In this document: in pieces, positions 51,679 through 62,200 of the stretch
Layout: the number at the start of each line of letters is the position of its first letter
Position numbering within the stretch: the stretch's first letter is position 1
Assembly (NCBI RefSeq): GCF_050948175.1
Contig: NW_027490129.1
Span: 496,001 to 560,000 of the forward strand
Reading direction: 5' to 3'
DNA length: 64,000 bases
Source: Xylocopa sonorina
Lineage: Eukaryota > Arthropoda > Insecta > Hymenoptera > Apidae
Translations under genes and position numbers: made by a program
Notes under the pieces: generated by a model
Database searches by the model: none
Told to the model about the DNA's origin: nothing
Seen by the model: the letters and a program-made list of their open reading frames with translations, nothing else

Positions 51679-54600
51679 CCACCCCCCTTGGAAAAAGAAT
51701 CTCGGCCATGCCGAGATCTCTTGTCTGTTGGGTAGATTTCGGGATGCTGGATCCTTCTCTTGGTCCTGTCGGCTGGATGCTGCGGAATCTGAGGTTTTTC
51801 GCCTGGTTGATCCTGGCGATAACGTTTGGAGATTGGACCGTGACTGCGGGCTTCCTTCGGATTGCAGGCACTTTCGTCGCTTTCACTTTCAGCGTTCGTT
51901 TGAATGTCACTGCTCTCACTGACTTCATTTTCAGTTTTTCGCACTTTTCTTTCACTAGCATCCACACTCTGCATACTATGCATTCGTTTACAAATTTTGA
52001 TTTTGTTCGTATGAACAATTTTATGGCGCCCTTTTACATTCAGCTTAACATTACAATTGCCCAAAATTTCGAGGATACGGTACGGTCCAGAATACTGTGC
52101 CTGGAACTTATGTTTATTCGGCTCCTTTAAAAGATAGACCCATTGGCCTACCTCGAAGTTTTGGACATTGAGATTTCGGTCATAATAATATTTAGAACGG
52201 CGTTTCGCATTGTCTAGATTGGCTTTAGCCAAATCCTGAGATTTCGAGATTTTCTCCTGAAGTTGTATAAGATAGTCGCTATAAGTTTCGTTATCAGAGC
52301 TGTCTTGAAAAGGAGTGGCTGACGGCGTCCTAGCTATCCTGCCGAACACTAGTTCGTGTGGGGTGTATAATGTACCCTCGTGCACACTGGTGTTGTATGA
52401 AAACATTGCATACGGTAACCAATTCACCCAATCGTTACTCGACTCTATGTAATGCTTCAGATATTCGGCCAGGACGTGGTGAGATCGTTCAACGGACCCG
52501 TTTGTCTGTGGATGGAACGCAGTGGACTTGTATTGTTTAATACGGAATTTGATTGCTATGGCTTTAATCAAGCTATCTATAAAGTTCGAACCTTGGTCCG
52601 TGAGTATGCCTTTCGGGCATCCGAACTTACAAATGAATTCTTTTATTAAAGCTTCGGCAATGTCTACTGCGGTGGTGGTTTTGAGAGGAACTGCGACTGA
52701 GTATTTAGTGAGGAGATCTTGGATCGTGAGGATACTTGTATAACCGTCGGAAGTTTCGGGAAGAGGACCCATTACGTCCATTGAAATCTTATCGAATGCC
52801 CTGCCAGGGGTGTCGGTTAAAGTGAGAGGCTGTCTGGTCTTTACCCGGACCAGTTTCTCTGTCTGACAACTTTTACATTTGCCAATGTATTCTTGTATTT
52901 GTGTTTTCATGTTTGGCCAAAAGTATTGTTGTCTGATGCGAGAATAAGTTTTATTAACCCCTTTGTGACCTCCCACAGGGGAGTCGTGGTTTTCTCTTAT
53001 TATTTTCAGTCGCTCTTCGACCGAAGGGGTTTTAATGAGGCCCTGGCAGACCGTAATCTGGACAGTTGTTTCATAAAACAGGTCCTGAAGGATTTTCTGG
53101 ATTCGGGACCAGGATACGGAGTCTAGATAGGTTTGTGCGATACTAAATGTTTGTAATTGTAATTCGTTTACAACGTCGCACAAGGATCTGAATGTTTCTA
53201 TTACGGTCTGGAAATTGATTGATCTGGTGGAATGTTCGATGATTGGAAGCTGGATTTGGAATTCGTTTCCGATTTGTATGACTTTGGCTTTGGTAAGAAC
53301 GTGATTTTTGTTTGGAAGGAATTTTTCAGCGTTCGCTAGATCTTTGGCGCCCGTGTCATAGGGGTGCCCAGATTGCGTGACGAAGACAACTACATTGTCT
53401 CGTCGCGTTGATAATGCGTCACGGCTGAAATTAAACAGAGGTTCGCGTCGGAAAAATTCATTTGGAGCAGGAGTATAGAAGTCGGTGCTGTCGCTGGCGA
53501 CTTGCGGAGGTGGTGCTGTGTTGGTACGGAAGGACGTGCCTGGAGTCGGTAATTCAGGTTCTGATGTTACCGGAGTAGGAGGAGGCGCTAGTGTGGTATA
53601 CTTTTTACGGGTTTCCGGAGGCACATCGAAGATGTCGTCCTCCGAGTTTTCTGAATACGAGAGCGGAAAAATTTGAGCGGGATTCCGCGACAATGCGTCC
53701 GCATTAAGGTTCGTTTTTCCACTTTTATAGACCATCTCGTAGTCAAATTCCGCTAACTTAAGCCTCCACCGTACGAGTCTACTTGACGGGTCCTTGACCG
53801 AATTCATCCACACTAACGGTCGATGGTCGGTAACGAGTTTGAATTGATTACCGTATATGTATGGACGAAAGTAATGGACGGCGTAGACAATCGCCAGACA
53901 CTCCTTCTCGATCGTGGAGTAGTTTTTCTCCGCAGCGTTTAACAGTCGCGACGTGTACGCGATTGGCAAGTCGCGGCCTATTGGTCCTTGACTCAAGATA
54001 GCACCAATAGCTTCGGCGGACGCGTCGGTCGTTATCACGAATGGTTGTTTGAAGTTGGGGTACTGCAAGATAGGCGCTTCGCATAGGCAATCTCGGAGTT
54101 TGACGAATGAATTCTCTTGCTCGTTACGCCATACAAAGGGCGCGTCTTTTTTTAACAAATTTGTAAGTGGCTTAGCAATATTAGAAAAATTTGCGATGAA
54201 CCGCCTGTAGTATCCCGCGAGCCCGAGGAATTGTTTGATCTGTTTCGCGTTGCGCGGGCGCGGAAAATTTTTGACGGCGCTAATTTTCGCAGGGTCAGGT
54301 TTTACACCGTGCTCACTGATAATATGACCCAAATAGCTTACTTCTCTCCTCAAGAATTCGCACTTATCCGGCTGCAATACTAAATTAGCTTCTTTGAGCC
54401 GTTGAGTTAATTTATCGAATTTAAGTCGATGTTCTTGAAGAGAGCTAGCGTAGATAACAATGTCGTCCAAATAGACGAAAATTTCGTTCCCCTGGAGACC
54501 GGACAGGACATTGTCCATAAGTCGTTGGAACGTCGCTGGCGCATTTTTTAATCCGAATGGCATTCTTTTAAATTCATAATGCCCGTGAGGCGTCGAAAAA

Positions 54601-56114
54601 GCGGTTTTGGGAGCATCGGCGGGCTCCATTGGGATCTGGTGAAATCCGCTCGCGAGATCGAATGTACTAAAATACTTCGCGCTCCCGAGCTGATCAAGTA
54701 TCTCGGTAATGCAAGGGAGGGGATAGGCATCGGCGACAGATTTCTCATTGAGTGCGCGGTAGTCGATGACGACACGCCATTGCTTGTTGCCCAAGGAGTC
54801 CGGTTTCTTTGGGACAACCCACAATGGCGAATTATATGGTGATTTTGACGGAGAGATGACACCATTTTGTAAAAATTTGTCGACTTGTCGTCGAATCTCC
54901 TCCTTATGAGCTGGTGGGAAACGGTATTGTTTCACATTGACGGGGCGGTCGTCGACGGTTGGAATCTTGTGCGTGGTTGCTGACGTATGCCCTAATTTAT
55001 CCCCCTCAATGTGAAAAAGCTCCTGCGTGCTTTGAACGAGACGGACGACGTGCTCTCTTTCCTCTGCGTTGAGGTGGTCGAGACGGAGGAGACTAAGAAT
55101 TCGATCTAAGCGAGATTTCGAAAGGTTGGCGGATTTCGATGTTTGTTTTAACGGCGCCTGTTGTACATTATTTTTAACCGCCTGAGCATAAGAGATCTGT
55201 TGAACATTCGCGATTTTGCAACGCGAAGGAGGAGTTTCGATTGTCGAGTATGGTGTCTGACTCGAGAAAGAAATAGAAGTTTTCCCTTTTTGGGATGAGC
55301 CGATCGGTACGGCGGATACGTTAGATTTAGTAGATTTAGAAAAAACCGGATAGAGCGACGGACTATCCTCCTCGTGGAGGGGAGTCATGATTTGCGCGGG
55401 CTCGAGTATGATCTCTGGTAACGCGATTTCGACGGCGCGGTCGGATGAATTAATTATTCGAGTTACCGCTTTGCCCCGAATTACTCTGACGAGAGCGTTT
55501 CCGAAAAATATGCCCGGCGCAAGATCGATACGAGGAATTATACCTTCCGCGAGATTCGAATTAACTACGCGGACCTTGATACCGATATTTGATCTCGGCG
55601 GAATGGAGATACGGTCTCCTGACTTCGGAGAAGCTGCTTTGTCTTGCGTTCGAAGCTTCGATTTCGTTGTTGCATCGCGTTTCAGCGGAGGCGATGATTT
55701 ACGCGGCGGGCGCGGCGGCGGAGGGGGAATAGATTCCGTGCGCGGCGCTTGTTTACGTTTCGGCGATAGGAGAGGCTTTATTTTCGACTCCGGTGACGGT
55801 TCCTCGAGTGCTTCGATATCGTCTTCGAAAGGAATTCTCTTACCATTCCATTTGATTATTTTATTTGGAAAAGAGATTTCTGCGTCCATACAGAACCCGG
55901 AGCCGAGGATCCCGCTTGGTTTAAGGGGAAAATCATCCTCGACCACATTAAAAGGAACGACGCGACCGAAAATGACAAGATTCACCGTCCCTAAGGTTGC
56001 GGTTTTGCCATCGGTTACCCCTGTTATTATGACGATCTCGGACTTATCGATTCGCGCGGATGCTTTTAGAGCCGAACGTTTTATAATATTTATTTCCGCC
56101 CCAGTGTCCACCAT
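51387..56114 (-). CDS. pol: Pol polyprotein, 1575 aa from the first ATG
   Basis: Colinear with the Pol of element 3 and of equal length, so the same residue numbers apply: DTGA 3-6, reverse transcriptase D486 and YLDD 548-551, RNase H D697/D763, integrase H1043/H1050/C1080/C1083 and D1113/D1173/E1209, GPY 1343-1345. Differences are single substitutions, for example SQTPYS for NQTPYS and SNFIDSL for SNFINSL next to the integrase second Asp. The frame passes through the polypurine tract into the LTR and ends with the acidic, aromatic tail at 51387. It is probably expressed as Gag-Pol by the upstream -1 signal rather than from its own ATG. Confidence 0.95.
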   Translation of the reverse strand: MVDTGAEINIIKRSALKASARIDKSEIVIITGVTDGKTATLGTVNLVIFGRVVPFNVVEDDFPLKPSGILGSGFCMDAEISFPNKIIKWNGKRIPFEDDIEALEEPSPESKIKPLLSPKRKQAPRTESIPPPPPRPPRKSSPPLKRDATTKSKLRTQDKAASPKSGDRISIPPRSNIGIKVRVVNSNLAEGIIPRIDLAPGIFFGNALVRVIRGKAVTRIINSSDRAVEIALPEIILEPAQIMTPLHEEDSPSLYPVFSKSTKSNVSAVPIGSSQKGKTSISFSSQTPYSTIETPPSRCKIANVQQISYAQAVKNNVQQAPLKQTSKSANLSKSRLDRILSLLRLDHLNAEEREHVVRLVQSTQELFHIEGDKLGHTSATTHKIPTVDDRPVNVKQYRFPPAHKEEIRRQVDKFLQNGVISPSKSPYNSPLWVVPKKPDSLGNKQWRVVIDYRALNEKSVADAYPLPCITEILDQLGSAKYFSTFDLASGFHQIPMEPADAPKTAFSTPHGHYEFKRMPFGLKNAPATFQRLMDNVLSGLQGNEIFVYLDDIVIYASSLQEHRLKFDKLTQRLKEANLVLQPDKCEFLRREVSYLGHIISEHGVKPDPAKISAVKNFPRPRNAKQIKQFLGLAGYYRRFIANFSNIAKPLTNLLKKDAPFVWRNEQENSFVKLRDCLCEAPILQYPNFKQPFVITTDASAEAIGAILSQGPIGRDLPIAYTSRLLNAAEKNYSTIEKECLAIVYAVHYFRPYIYGNQFKLVTDHRPLVWMNSVKDPSSRLVRWRLKLAEFDYEMVYKSGKTNLNADALSRNPAQIFPLSYSENSEDDIFDVPPETRKKYTTLAPPPTPVTSEPELPTPGTSFRTNTAPPPQVASDSTDFYTPAPNEFFRREPLFNFSRDALSTRRDNVVVFVTQSGHPYDTGAKDLANAEKFLPNKNHVLTKAKVIQIGNEFQIQLPIIEHSTRSINFQTVIETFRSLCDVVNELQLQTFSIAQTYLDSVSWSRIQKILQDLFYETTVQITVCQGLIKTPSVEERLKIIRENHDSPVGGHKGVNKTYSRIRQQYFWPNMKTQIQEYIGKCKSCQTEKLVRVKTRQPLTLTDTPGRAFDKISMDVMGPLPETSDGYTSILTIQDLLTKYSVAVPLKTTTAVDIAEALIKEFICKFGCPKGILTDQGSNFIDSLIKAIAIKFRIKQYKSTAFHPQTNGSVERSHHVLAEYLKHYIESSNDWVNWLPYAMFSYNTSVHEGTLYTPHELVFGRIARTPSATPFQDSSDNETYSDYLIQLQEKISKSQDLAKANLDNAKRRSKYYYDRNLNVQNFEVGQWVYLLKEPNKHKFQAQYSGPYRILEILGNCNVKLNVKGRHKIVHTNKIKICKRMHSMQSVDASERKVRKTENEVSESSDIQTNAESESDESACNPKEARSHGPISKRYRQDQPGEKPQIPQHPADRTKRRIQHPEIYPTDKRSRHGRDSFSKGGGVTSGVPPATLRRPPHHPQHPYPEPLHTGHPPTRRPYRRRQRYEREEGCSMPRPRAISTHEGEDFTPYYEGEELSDTYWVESPAITKPYTYFSYMWD
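51679..51689 (-). other. Polypurine tract
   Basis: CCACCCCCCTT on the plus strand is AAGGGGGGTGG on the coding strand, directly against the 3' LTR. Confidence 0.8.
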
Positions 56115-56185
56115 GAAGCGAGTTGGTGAAATTAGAAGGTCGGACTTTAAAATTACGTTTGGCGTGCTAGTTTTTCCGGTTATGT

Positions 56186-57505
56186 TTATCGCGGCGTTTC
56201 GTCGATTTCCGCGTTGGAGTTGTTCGCGGCGAGAGGACGGACTTGGTGCGCGGCCTCGCCACCTGTCTCGCGGCGGGTGCGGAGGCCATTGTCGTTTCCC
56301 GAATTTTTATTTACCGCGTTGTTGTACTGCCTTTTGCGGCACTCGCCTATTTCGTGCCCCGGGGTCTTGCAATAGCGACAAAATTTGGGCGCGTCCCTGG
56401 CTACGATTTGTCTTGGTTGTTCGTACGCGGGGCCTCGAGTAGGAGGCGGTACGTCCCTGGATCGCAAGTATTCCTGCGGTCGGTACGGCGATGGCGGTCT
56501 GAGCCGACACTCGGTCGCGTAATGTCCGATATTATTGCATTTTCGGCAAATAATTTCGGCTGGTTTTTCGCGCGATTCTGGTCGCGCGACACGCGATCTA
56601 CCTAGCCGGTTGCAATCACGTTCGTGCATTTGATAGAGCTCCCGCGCTCGAGCGAACGTTTCTCGCAATGTACCGAATGAACTTATAGTCATTTGCATTC
56701 GAATTTCCGGAATGAGACCGTCTTTAAAACATTGTAGGGTGAGCGCGTCTACGTCATCGAGCGATTCCGGTGTGTCTCGTCGAGCAAGCCTCTCGCAATC
56801 AATTATAGCGGTTCTAAGATCTTTTACTCGACCGATGTAATCTAGAATGTGCTCGTTCGCGCGCATAAATATATTAGCAAGTTCACCCCGATAATGATGA
56901 GCTGATTTTACGGAGCAAAAAGTGCTGCGAAGAACGTCCGTTAATTCGAGTATTGTGTAACACGGCTCGTCTTCTAGCGCGGCGTAGGCACGACCCTTGA
57001 GTTTTCCCTTAAGCAGGCGTGTGAAAGTTCGCTCGCACCCATTAGGGATAAGCTCATAGGCGCGTTTACACGCTCCGGTAAACTGAAGAATAGGAATGTT
57101 CTGACCATCGAATGTCGGCACGGCTTCGAGGGCCTGCTTAAGCGATAGCTCGTCGTGTTGCGAACTATTTGTATTGAAATCAGAGCTCGAATTATGTGCG
57201 GAAAGCGGATTTCCCCGAGGAATATCCAGCGAAACGGTATCGTCGCGCGTTAAATCAGGCGTTCTGCGAATAGATTCTAATTCACGGCGTAAAATTTCTA
57301 TTTGCTGGAGCAACGCGGCATTACTCGGATCGGTCGCTTTCGTATTTTTCGCGGAAGTATTTTGTTGCGCGGTACTAGGAAGAGGCTCGGCGATAGCGTC
57401 TTGGAAATCAAGCGTTCTGCTAGTGCGTTTTTCGCGTTCAGAATCGGCCATCGCGGCGGCTCGCTGTGTCTGCTGGCGCGTTTTTGTCGGAGTCCGGGTT
57501 GCCAT
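56186..57505 (-). CDS. gag: Gag polyprotein, 439 aa
   Basis: Intact Gag with the same start and domain order as in element 3: basic N terminus, capsid-like helical region, and two CCHC knuckles (CRKCNNIGHYATEC, CRYCKTPGHEIGEC), all ligands present. One private change, FTGACKRAY for FTRACKRAY, lies in the capsid-like region. It shares RRELESIRR and LSAHNSS with element 3, not RREIESIRR and LSGHNSS of elements 1, 2 and 4, so elements 3 and 5 are sister copies in gag. The -1 frameshift signal is at 56252-56300. Confidence 0.95.
   Translation of the reverse strand: MATRTPTKTRQQTQRAAAMADSEREKRTSRTLDFQDAIAEPLPSTAQQNTSAKNTKATDPSNAALLQQIEILRRELESIRRTPDLTRDDTVSLDIPRGNPLSAHNSSSDFNTNSSQHDELSLKQALEAVPTFDGQNIPILQFTGACKRAYELIPNGCERTFTRLLKGKLKGRAYAALEDEPCYTILELTDVLRSTFCSVKSAHHYRGELANIFMRANEHILDYIGRVKDLRTAIIDCERLARRDTPESLDDVDALTLQCFKDGLIPEIRMQMTISSFGTLRETFARARELYQMHERDCNRLGRSRVARPESREKPAEIICRKCNNIGHYATECRLRPPSPYRPQEYLRSRDVPPPTRGPAYEQPRQIVARDAPKFCRYCKTPGHEIGECRKRQYNNAVNKNSGNDNGLRTRRETGGEAAHQVRPLAANNSNAEIDETPR
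56252..56300 (-). promoter_or_regulatory. -1 ribosomal frameshift signal
   Basis: GTTTCCC at 56294-56300 is GGGAAAC on the coding strand, in gag phase. The stem partner GAGGCC is at 56252-56257 in plus-strand coordinates. Confidence 0.65.
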
Positions 57506-57557
57506 ATCTAGTTTCGCGGTCCCTTTCGGCGGAATTTCCGGAGGAAACGCGTGGCTA

Positions 57558-57574
57558 TCCCACCGCTGTCACCA
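57558..57574 (-). other. Primer binding site, tRNA-Leu-like
   Basis: TCCCACCGCTGTCACCA on the plus strand; the same 17-mer as in the other copies, 13 nt inside the 5' LTR. Confidence 0.6.
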
Positions 57575-57587
57575 AAAATAACTTTCG

Positions 57588-59202
57588 TGTCACGTCCCGA
57601 GGTGCGGTTGCGCTCGCAACGGTGGCACAAAGTCGTAACCGTTCCCGAAAATAACGCGAATTGCGTCCGGACCGGGTTCGTTGGCGTTTCGGACTCGATA
57701 AAACGGTAATTAACACTAAACTTACCTTGCGAAGGCTTGATTCCGCTGTCTGATTTCTCTTTCCAGGTACCTGGAGCGCCTTGGATCCGCAACCGGGATG
57801 GCGGCGGCGTACGGCTGGAACGGAGGTACGTCTACGGGAATAAGCGTCCAGGCGGGTTGACTCCGGCTGGCAGGTATCGGCGTTTGGCCCTGACGATTGG
57901 CGACTCGTACGGGTCGTGCGGCGAAGGAAACCTCCTTCACAGGAACCAGGACTCGAACGTAGGAAATTGAATATTCTGGTGCATCACCCACGTATTCCCG
58001 AGCGAGACGACGAATAAACTCTCTCCTCCCCGCGCGTCGTGTACGCTTTGTCGGAGGTGCAAAGCTCATCGAGAATACTTGAACTTCGGTTGAATACGGC
58101 ACGGCTAAGCGTTGGTTCGCTCTAGCTTACCGGGATCGACCTGGGCGCAAGATATTCTGTACACGGTAGAAGTGAGGATGGAGCAACTAAGCGCTGGTTC
58201 GCTCTAGTCGTCGAGCCTCAAGATTATCGCAGATGAGATATGGAATTAGAATAATCGCGAGCGTACCCGTGGAGTAGAATTAAGGAATTGTATTTGAACT
58301 CGAATAAAGATACTTTGAATCTGGTAAAAATAAACTATATTCTATGATTTCACTATACTAGATACACTTGACTAAATTCTAAGTTACTGACTAGCGATTA
58401 CAATGAGAATTAGAAATAGTATAAAGTATCGAATGGACTCCGCTATGGGAGTATGGATAGAGACGAATGCATTAGAGCTAATTGCTCGTTGCGAATGAGC
58501 CTATTGCTCGGATCGGAAGTGCATCGTTCGGATGCTGGATTAGAACTCCTCGGTTCGGAGATGAGATGCGAACTCTCCAGTTCGGAGATGAGATACCAAC
58601 TCTCCCGTTCGGAGGTGAGATTGGAACTGACTCTGGGATCTCGCGTCCGCGACCTCCTCGGGTCGCGCGGCGCGCGAGTCGCTGGGCCCTCGCGGTGGGG
58701 CGGACGGTCGGAGTAGGGCGGCCGCTCGGCCCTCGTGGTGGGGCGGCCGTTCGGAGTGGGGCGCGGCCCGCGTTAAGCGTGAGCCGCGAGCGTCGAGTGT
58801 GCGCGCGAGTGCACGGAACATAACCGTGCATGAGTAAAATATATACATATATTTACTTAAATCTAGGTGTGTGTTGGTGTGTATGTACATATATGAGTAG
58901 TGTGCTTATTCTAATCCCACATGTACGAGAAGTACGTATAGGGCTTCGTGATCGCTGGGGATTCGACCCAGTATGTGTCGGAGAGCTCCTCGCCCTCGTA
59001 ATACGGGGTGAAGTCCTCCCCCTCGTGTGTGGAGATCGCGCGTGGGCGCGGCATGCTGCATCCCTCTTCCCTCTCGTACCTTTGTCTCCTTCTGTAGGGA
59101 CGGCGAGTCGGCGGGTGGCCCGTGTGCAGGGGCTCCGGATACGGATGCTGGGGATGATGAGGTGGACGCCGGAGGGTGGCAGGCGGTACGCCTGACGTTA
59201 CA
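57588..59202 (-). repeat. 5' LTR of element 5 (1615 bp)
   Basis: Partner of 50064-51678 with about three differences. Its right flank is CTAA, the TSD, followed by AGCTTCTTAAATCGCC of the interrupted monomer. Confidence 0.95.
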
Positions 59203-62200
59203 CTAAAGCTTCTTAAATCGCCATATCGCATCTCATTTCAATGTTTCATGATAAGATATGACATTCATTGTGCAGTGTTATGTGTACCTCGCATACACTT
59301 CAAATGAATGTGAGTGCGACAGTTCCTTGCTAGGAAACAACGTCTGCAGATGTCTACGTATCGTAGCATTAGAGTTCTAATGCTTCTCAAAACGCGATAT
59401 CGCTACTCATTACTATGTTTCATGATAATATATTATATTCATTGTGGAGTGTTATGTATACCTCGTATTCACTTCAAAAGAACGCAAATGCGACACTTCC
59501 TTGCTGGGAAATAGCGTTTGCAGATATCTACGTATCGTAGCAATAGAATTCTAATGCTTCCTAAATCGTCATATCGCATCTCATTTCTATGTTTCATGAC
59601 AAGATATAATATTCATTGCGAAGTGTCATGTATACCTCGTATTCCTTTCAAAAGAATGTAAATGCGACACTTCCTTGCTAGGAAGTAGCGTTTGCAGATG
59701 TCTACGTATCGAAGCAATAGTGTTCTAATGCTTCTGAAATCGCCATATTACATCTCACTTCTATGTTTCACGATAAGAAATAATATTCATTGTGGAGTGT
59801 TATGTATACCTCGTATTCACTTCAAAAGAATGTAAACGCGACACTTCCTTGCCAGGAAGTAGCGTTTGCAGATGTCTACATATCGTAGCATGAGTGTTCT
59901 AATGCTTCCCGAACGCGATATCGCTACTCATTACGATGTTTCATGATACTATATAATATTCATTGCGAAGTGGCATGTATACCTCGTATTTACTTCAAAA
60001 GAATGTAAACGCGACACTTCCTTGCCAGGAAATTGCGTCTGCACATGTATACGTATCGTAGCATTAGAGTTCTAATGCTTCTCAAAACGCGATATCGCTA
60101 CTCATTACCATGTTTCATGATAATATATAATATTCATTGCGAAGTGGCATGTATACCTCGTATTCGCTTCAAATGAATGTGAGTGCGACAGTTCCTTGCT
60201 AGGAAACAACGTCTGCAGAGTTCTAATGCTTCTCAAAACGCGATATCGCTACACATTACTATGTTTCATGATAATATATTATATTCATTGTGGAGTGTAA
60301 TGTATACCTCGTATTCACTTCAAAAGAATGTAAGTGCGACACTTCCTTGCTGGGAAATAGCGTTTGCAGATATCTACGTATCGTAGCAATAGAATTCTAA
60401 TGCTTCCTAAATCGTCATATCGCATCACATTTCTATGTTTCATAACAAGATATAATATTCATTGCGAAGTGTCATGTATACCTGGCATACACTTCAAATG
60501 AATGTAAATGCGACACTTCGTTTCTAGGAAATAACGTTTCCAGACGCCTATGTATCAAAGCAATAGAGTTCTAATGCTTCTTACAACGCGATATCGCATC
60601 TCATTTCTATGTTTCATGATAAGATACAATATTCATTGTGCAGTGTTATGTATATCTCGTCTATACTTCAAATGAATGTAAATGCGACACTTCCTTGCTA
60701 GGAAATAGCGTGTGCAGATGTCTATGTATCGAAACAATAGATTTCTAATGCTTCCTAAATCGCGATATCGCATCTCATTTCTATGTTTCATGATAAGATA
60801 TAATATACATTGTGCAGTTTTATGTATACCTCGTATTCACCTCAAAAGAATGTAAATGCGACACTTCCTTGCTATGAAATAGCGTTTGCAGATGTATATG
60901 TATCGAAGCAATAGAGTTCCAATGCTTCTTAGATCGTCATATCGCATCTCATTTCTATGTTTCATGATAAGATATAATATTCATTGCGAAGTGTCATGTA
61001 TACCTCGTATTCCTTTCAAAAGAATGTAAATGCGACACTTCCTTCCTAGGAAGTAGCGTTTGCAGATATCTACGTATCGAAGCAATAGTGTTCTAATGCT
61101 TTTTAAATCGCCATATCGCATCCCATTTCTATGTTTCACGATAAGATACAATATTCATTGCGAAGTGTTACGTATACCTCGTATACACTTCAAATGAATG
61201 TAAATGCCACACTTCCCTGCTCGGAAATAGCGTTTGCAGATGTCTACGTATCGAAGCAATAGGGATCTAATGCTTCTTAAATCGCCTTATCGCTTCACAT
61301 TTCTATGTTTCATGAGAATATATATATTCACTGCGAAGTGTCATGTGTACCTCGCATACACTTCAAATAAATGTAAATGCGACACTTCCTTAATAGGTAA
61401 TAACGTTTGCAAATGTCTACATATCGAAGCAATAGTGTTCTAATGCTACTTAATTTGCGATATCGCATATCATTTCTATGTTTCATGATAAGATATAATA
61501 TTCATTGTGCAGTGTTATGTATACCTCATATTCACTTCACAAGAATGTAAATGCGACACTTCCTTGCCAGGAAGTAGCGTTTGCAGATGTCTACGTATCG
61601 AGGCAATAGATTTCTAAAGCTTGCTAATTCACGATATCGCATCTCATATCTATGTTTCATGATAATATATAATATTCTTTGCGAAGTGTCATGTATACCT
61701 CGCATACACTTCAAATGAATGTGAATGCGACTGTTATTTGCTAGGAAATAGTATTTGCAGATATCTACGTATCGAGGCAATAGAGTTCTAAAGCTTCTTA
61801 AATCGCCATTTCGCGTCTCATTTCTATGTTTCATGATAAGATATAATATTCATTGTGCAGTGTTATGTATATCTCGTCTATACTTCAAATGAATGTAAAT
61901 GCGACACTTCCTTGCTAGGAAATAGCGTGTGCAGATGTCTATGTATCGAAACAATACAGTTCTAATACTTCTTAAATCGAAATGTCGTATCTCATATCTA
62001 TGTTGCATGATAAGATATAATGTTCATTGCGAAGTGTCATGTATACCTGGCATACACTTCAAATGAATGTAAATGCGACACATCGTTTCTAGGAAATAAC
62101 GTTTCCAGACGCCTATGTATCAAAGCAATAGAGTTCTAATGCTTCTTACAACGTGATATCGCATCCCATTTCTATGACTCATGATAAGGTATAATATTCA

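Larger units (their letters stand above)
50064..59202 (-). mobile_element. Element 5: full-length, apparently intact gypsy-type retrotransposon
   Basis: This 9139-bp element lies on the minus strand with 1615-bp LTRs and the TSD CTAA (50060-50063 and 59203-59206). It has intact gag, intact pol, primer site, frameshift signal and polypurine tract. Its LTRs differ at only about three positions by eye (AACGGGAATT/AACGCGAATT, AGACTATC/AGATTATC, AAGGCTC/AAAGCTC), so it may be the youngest insertion here. It is oriented opposite to elements 3 and 4 although the satellite around it runs the same way. Confidence 0.97.
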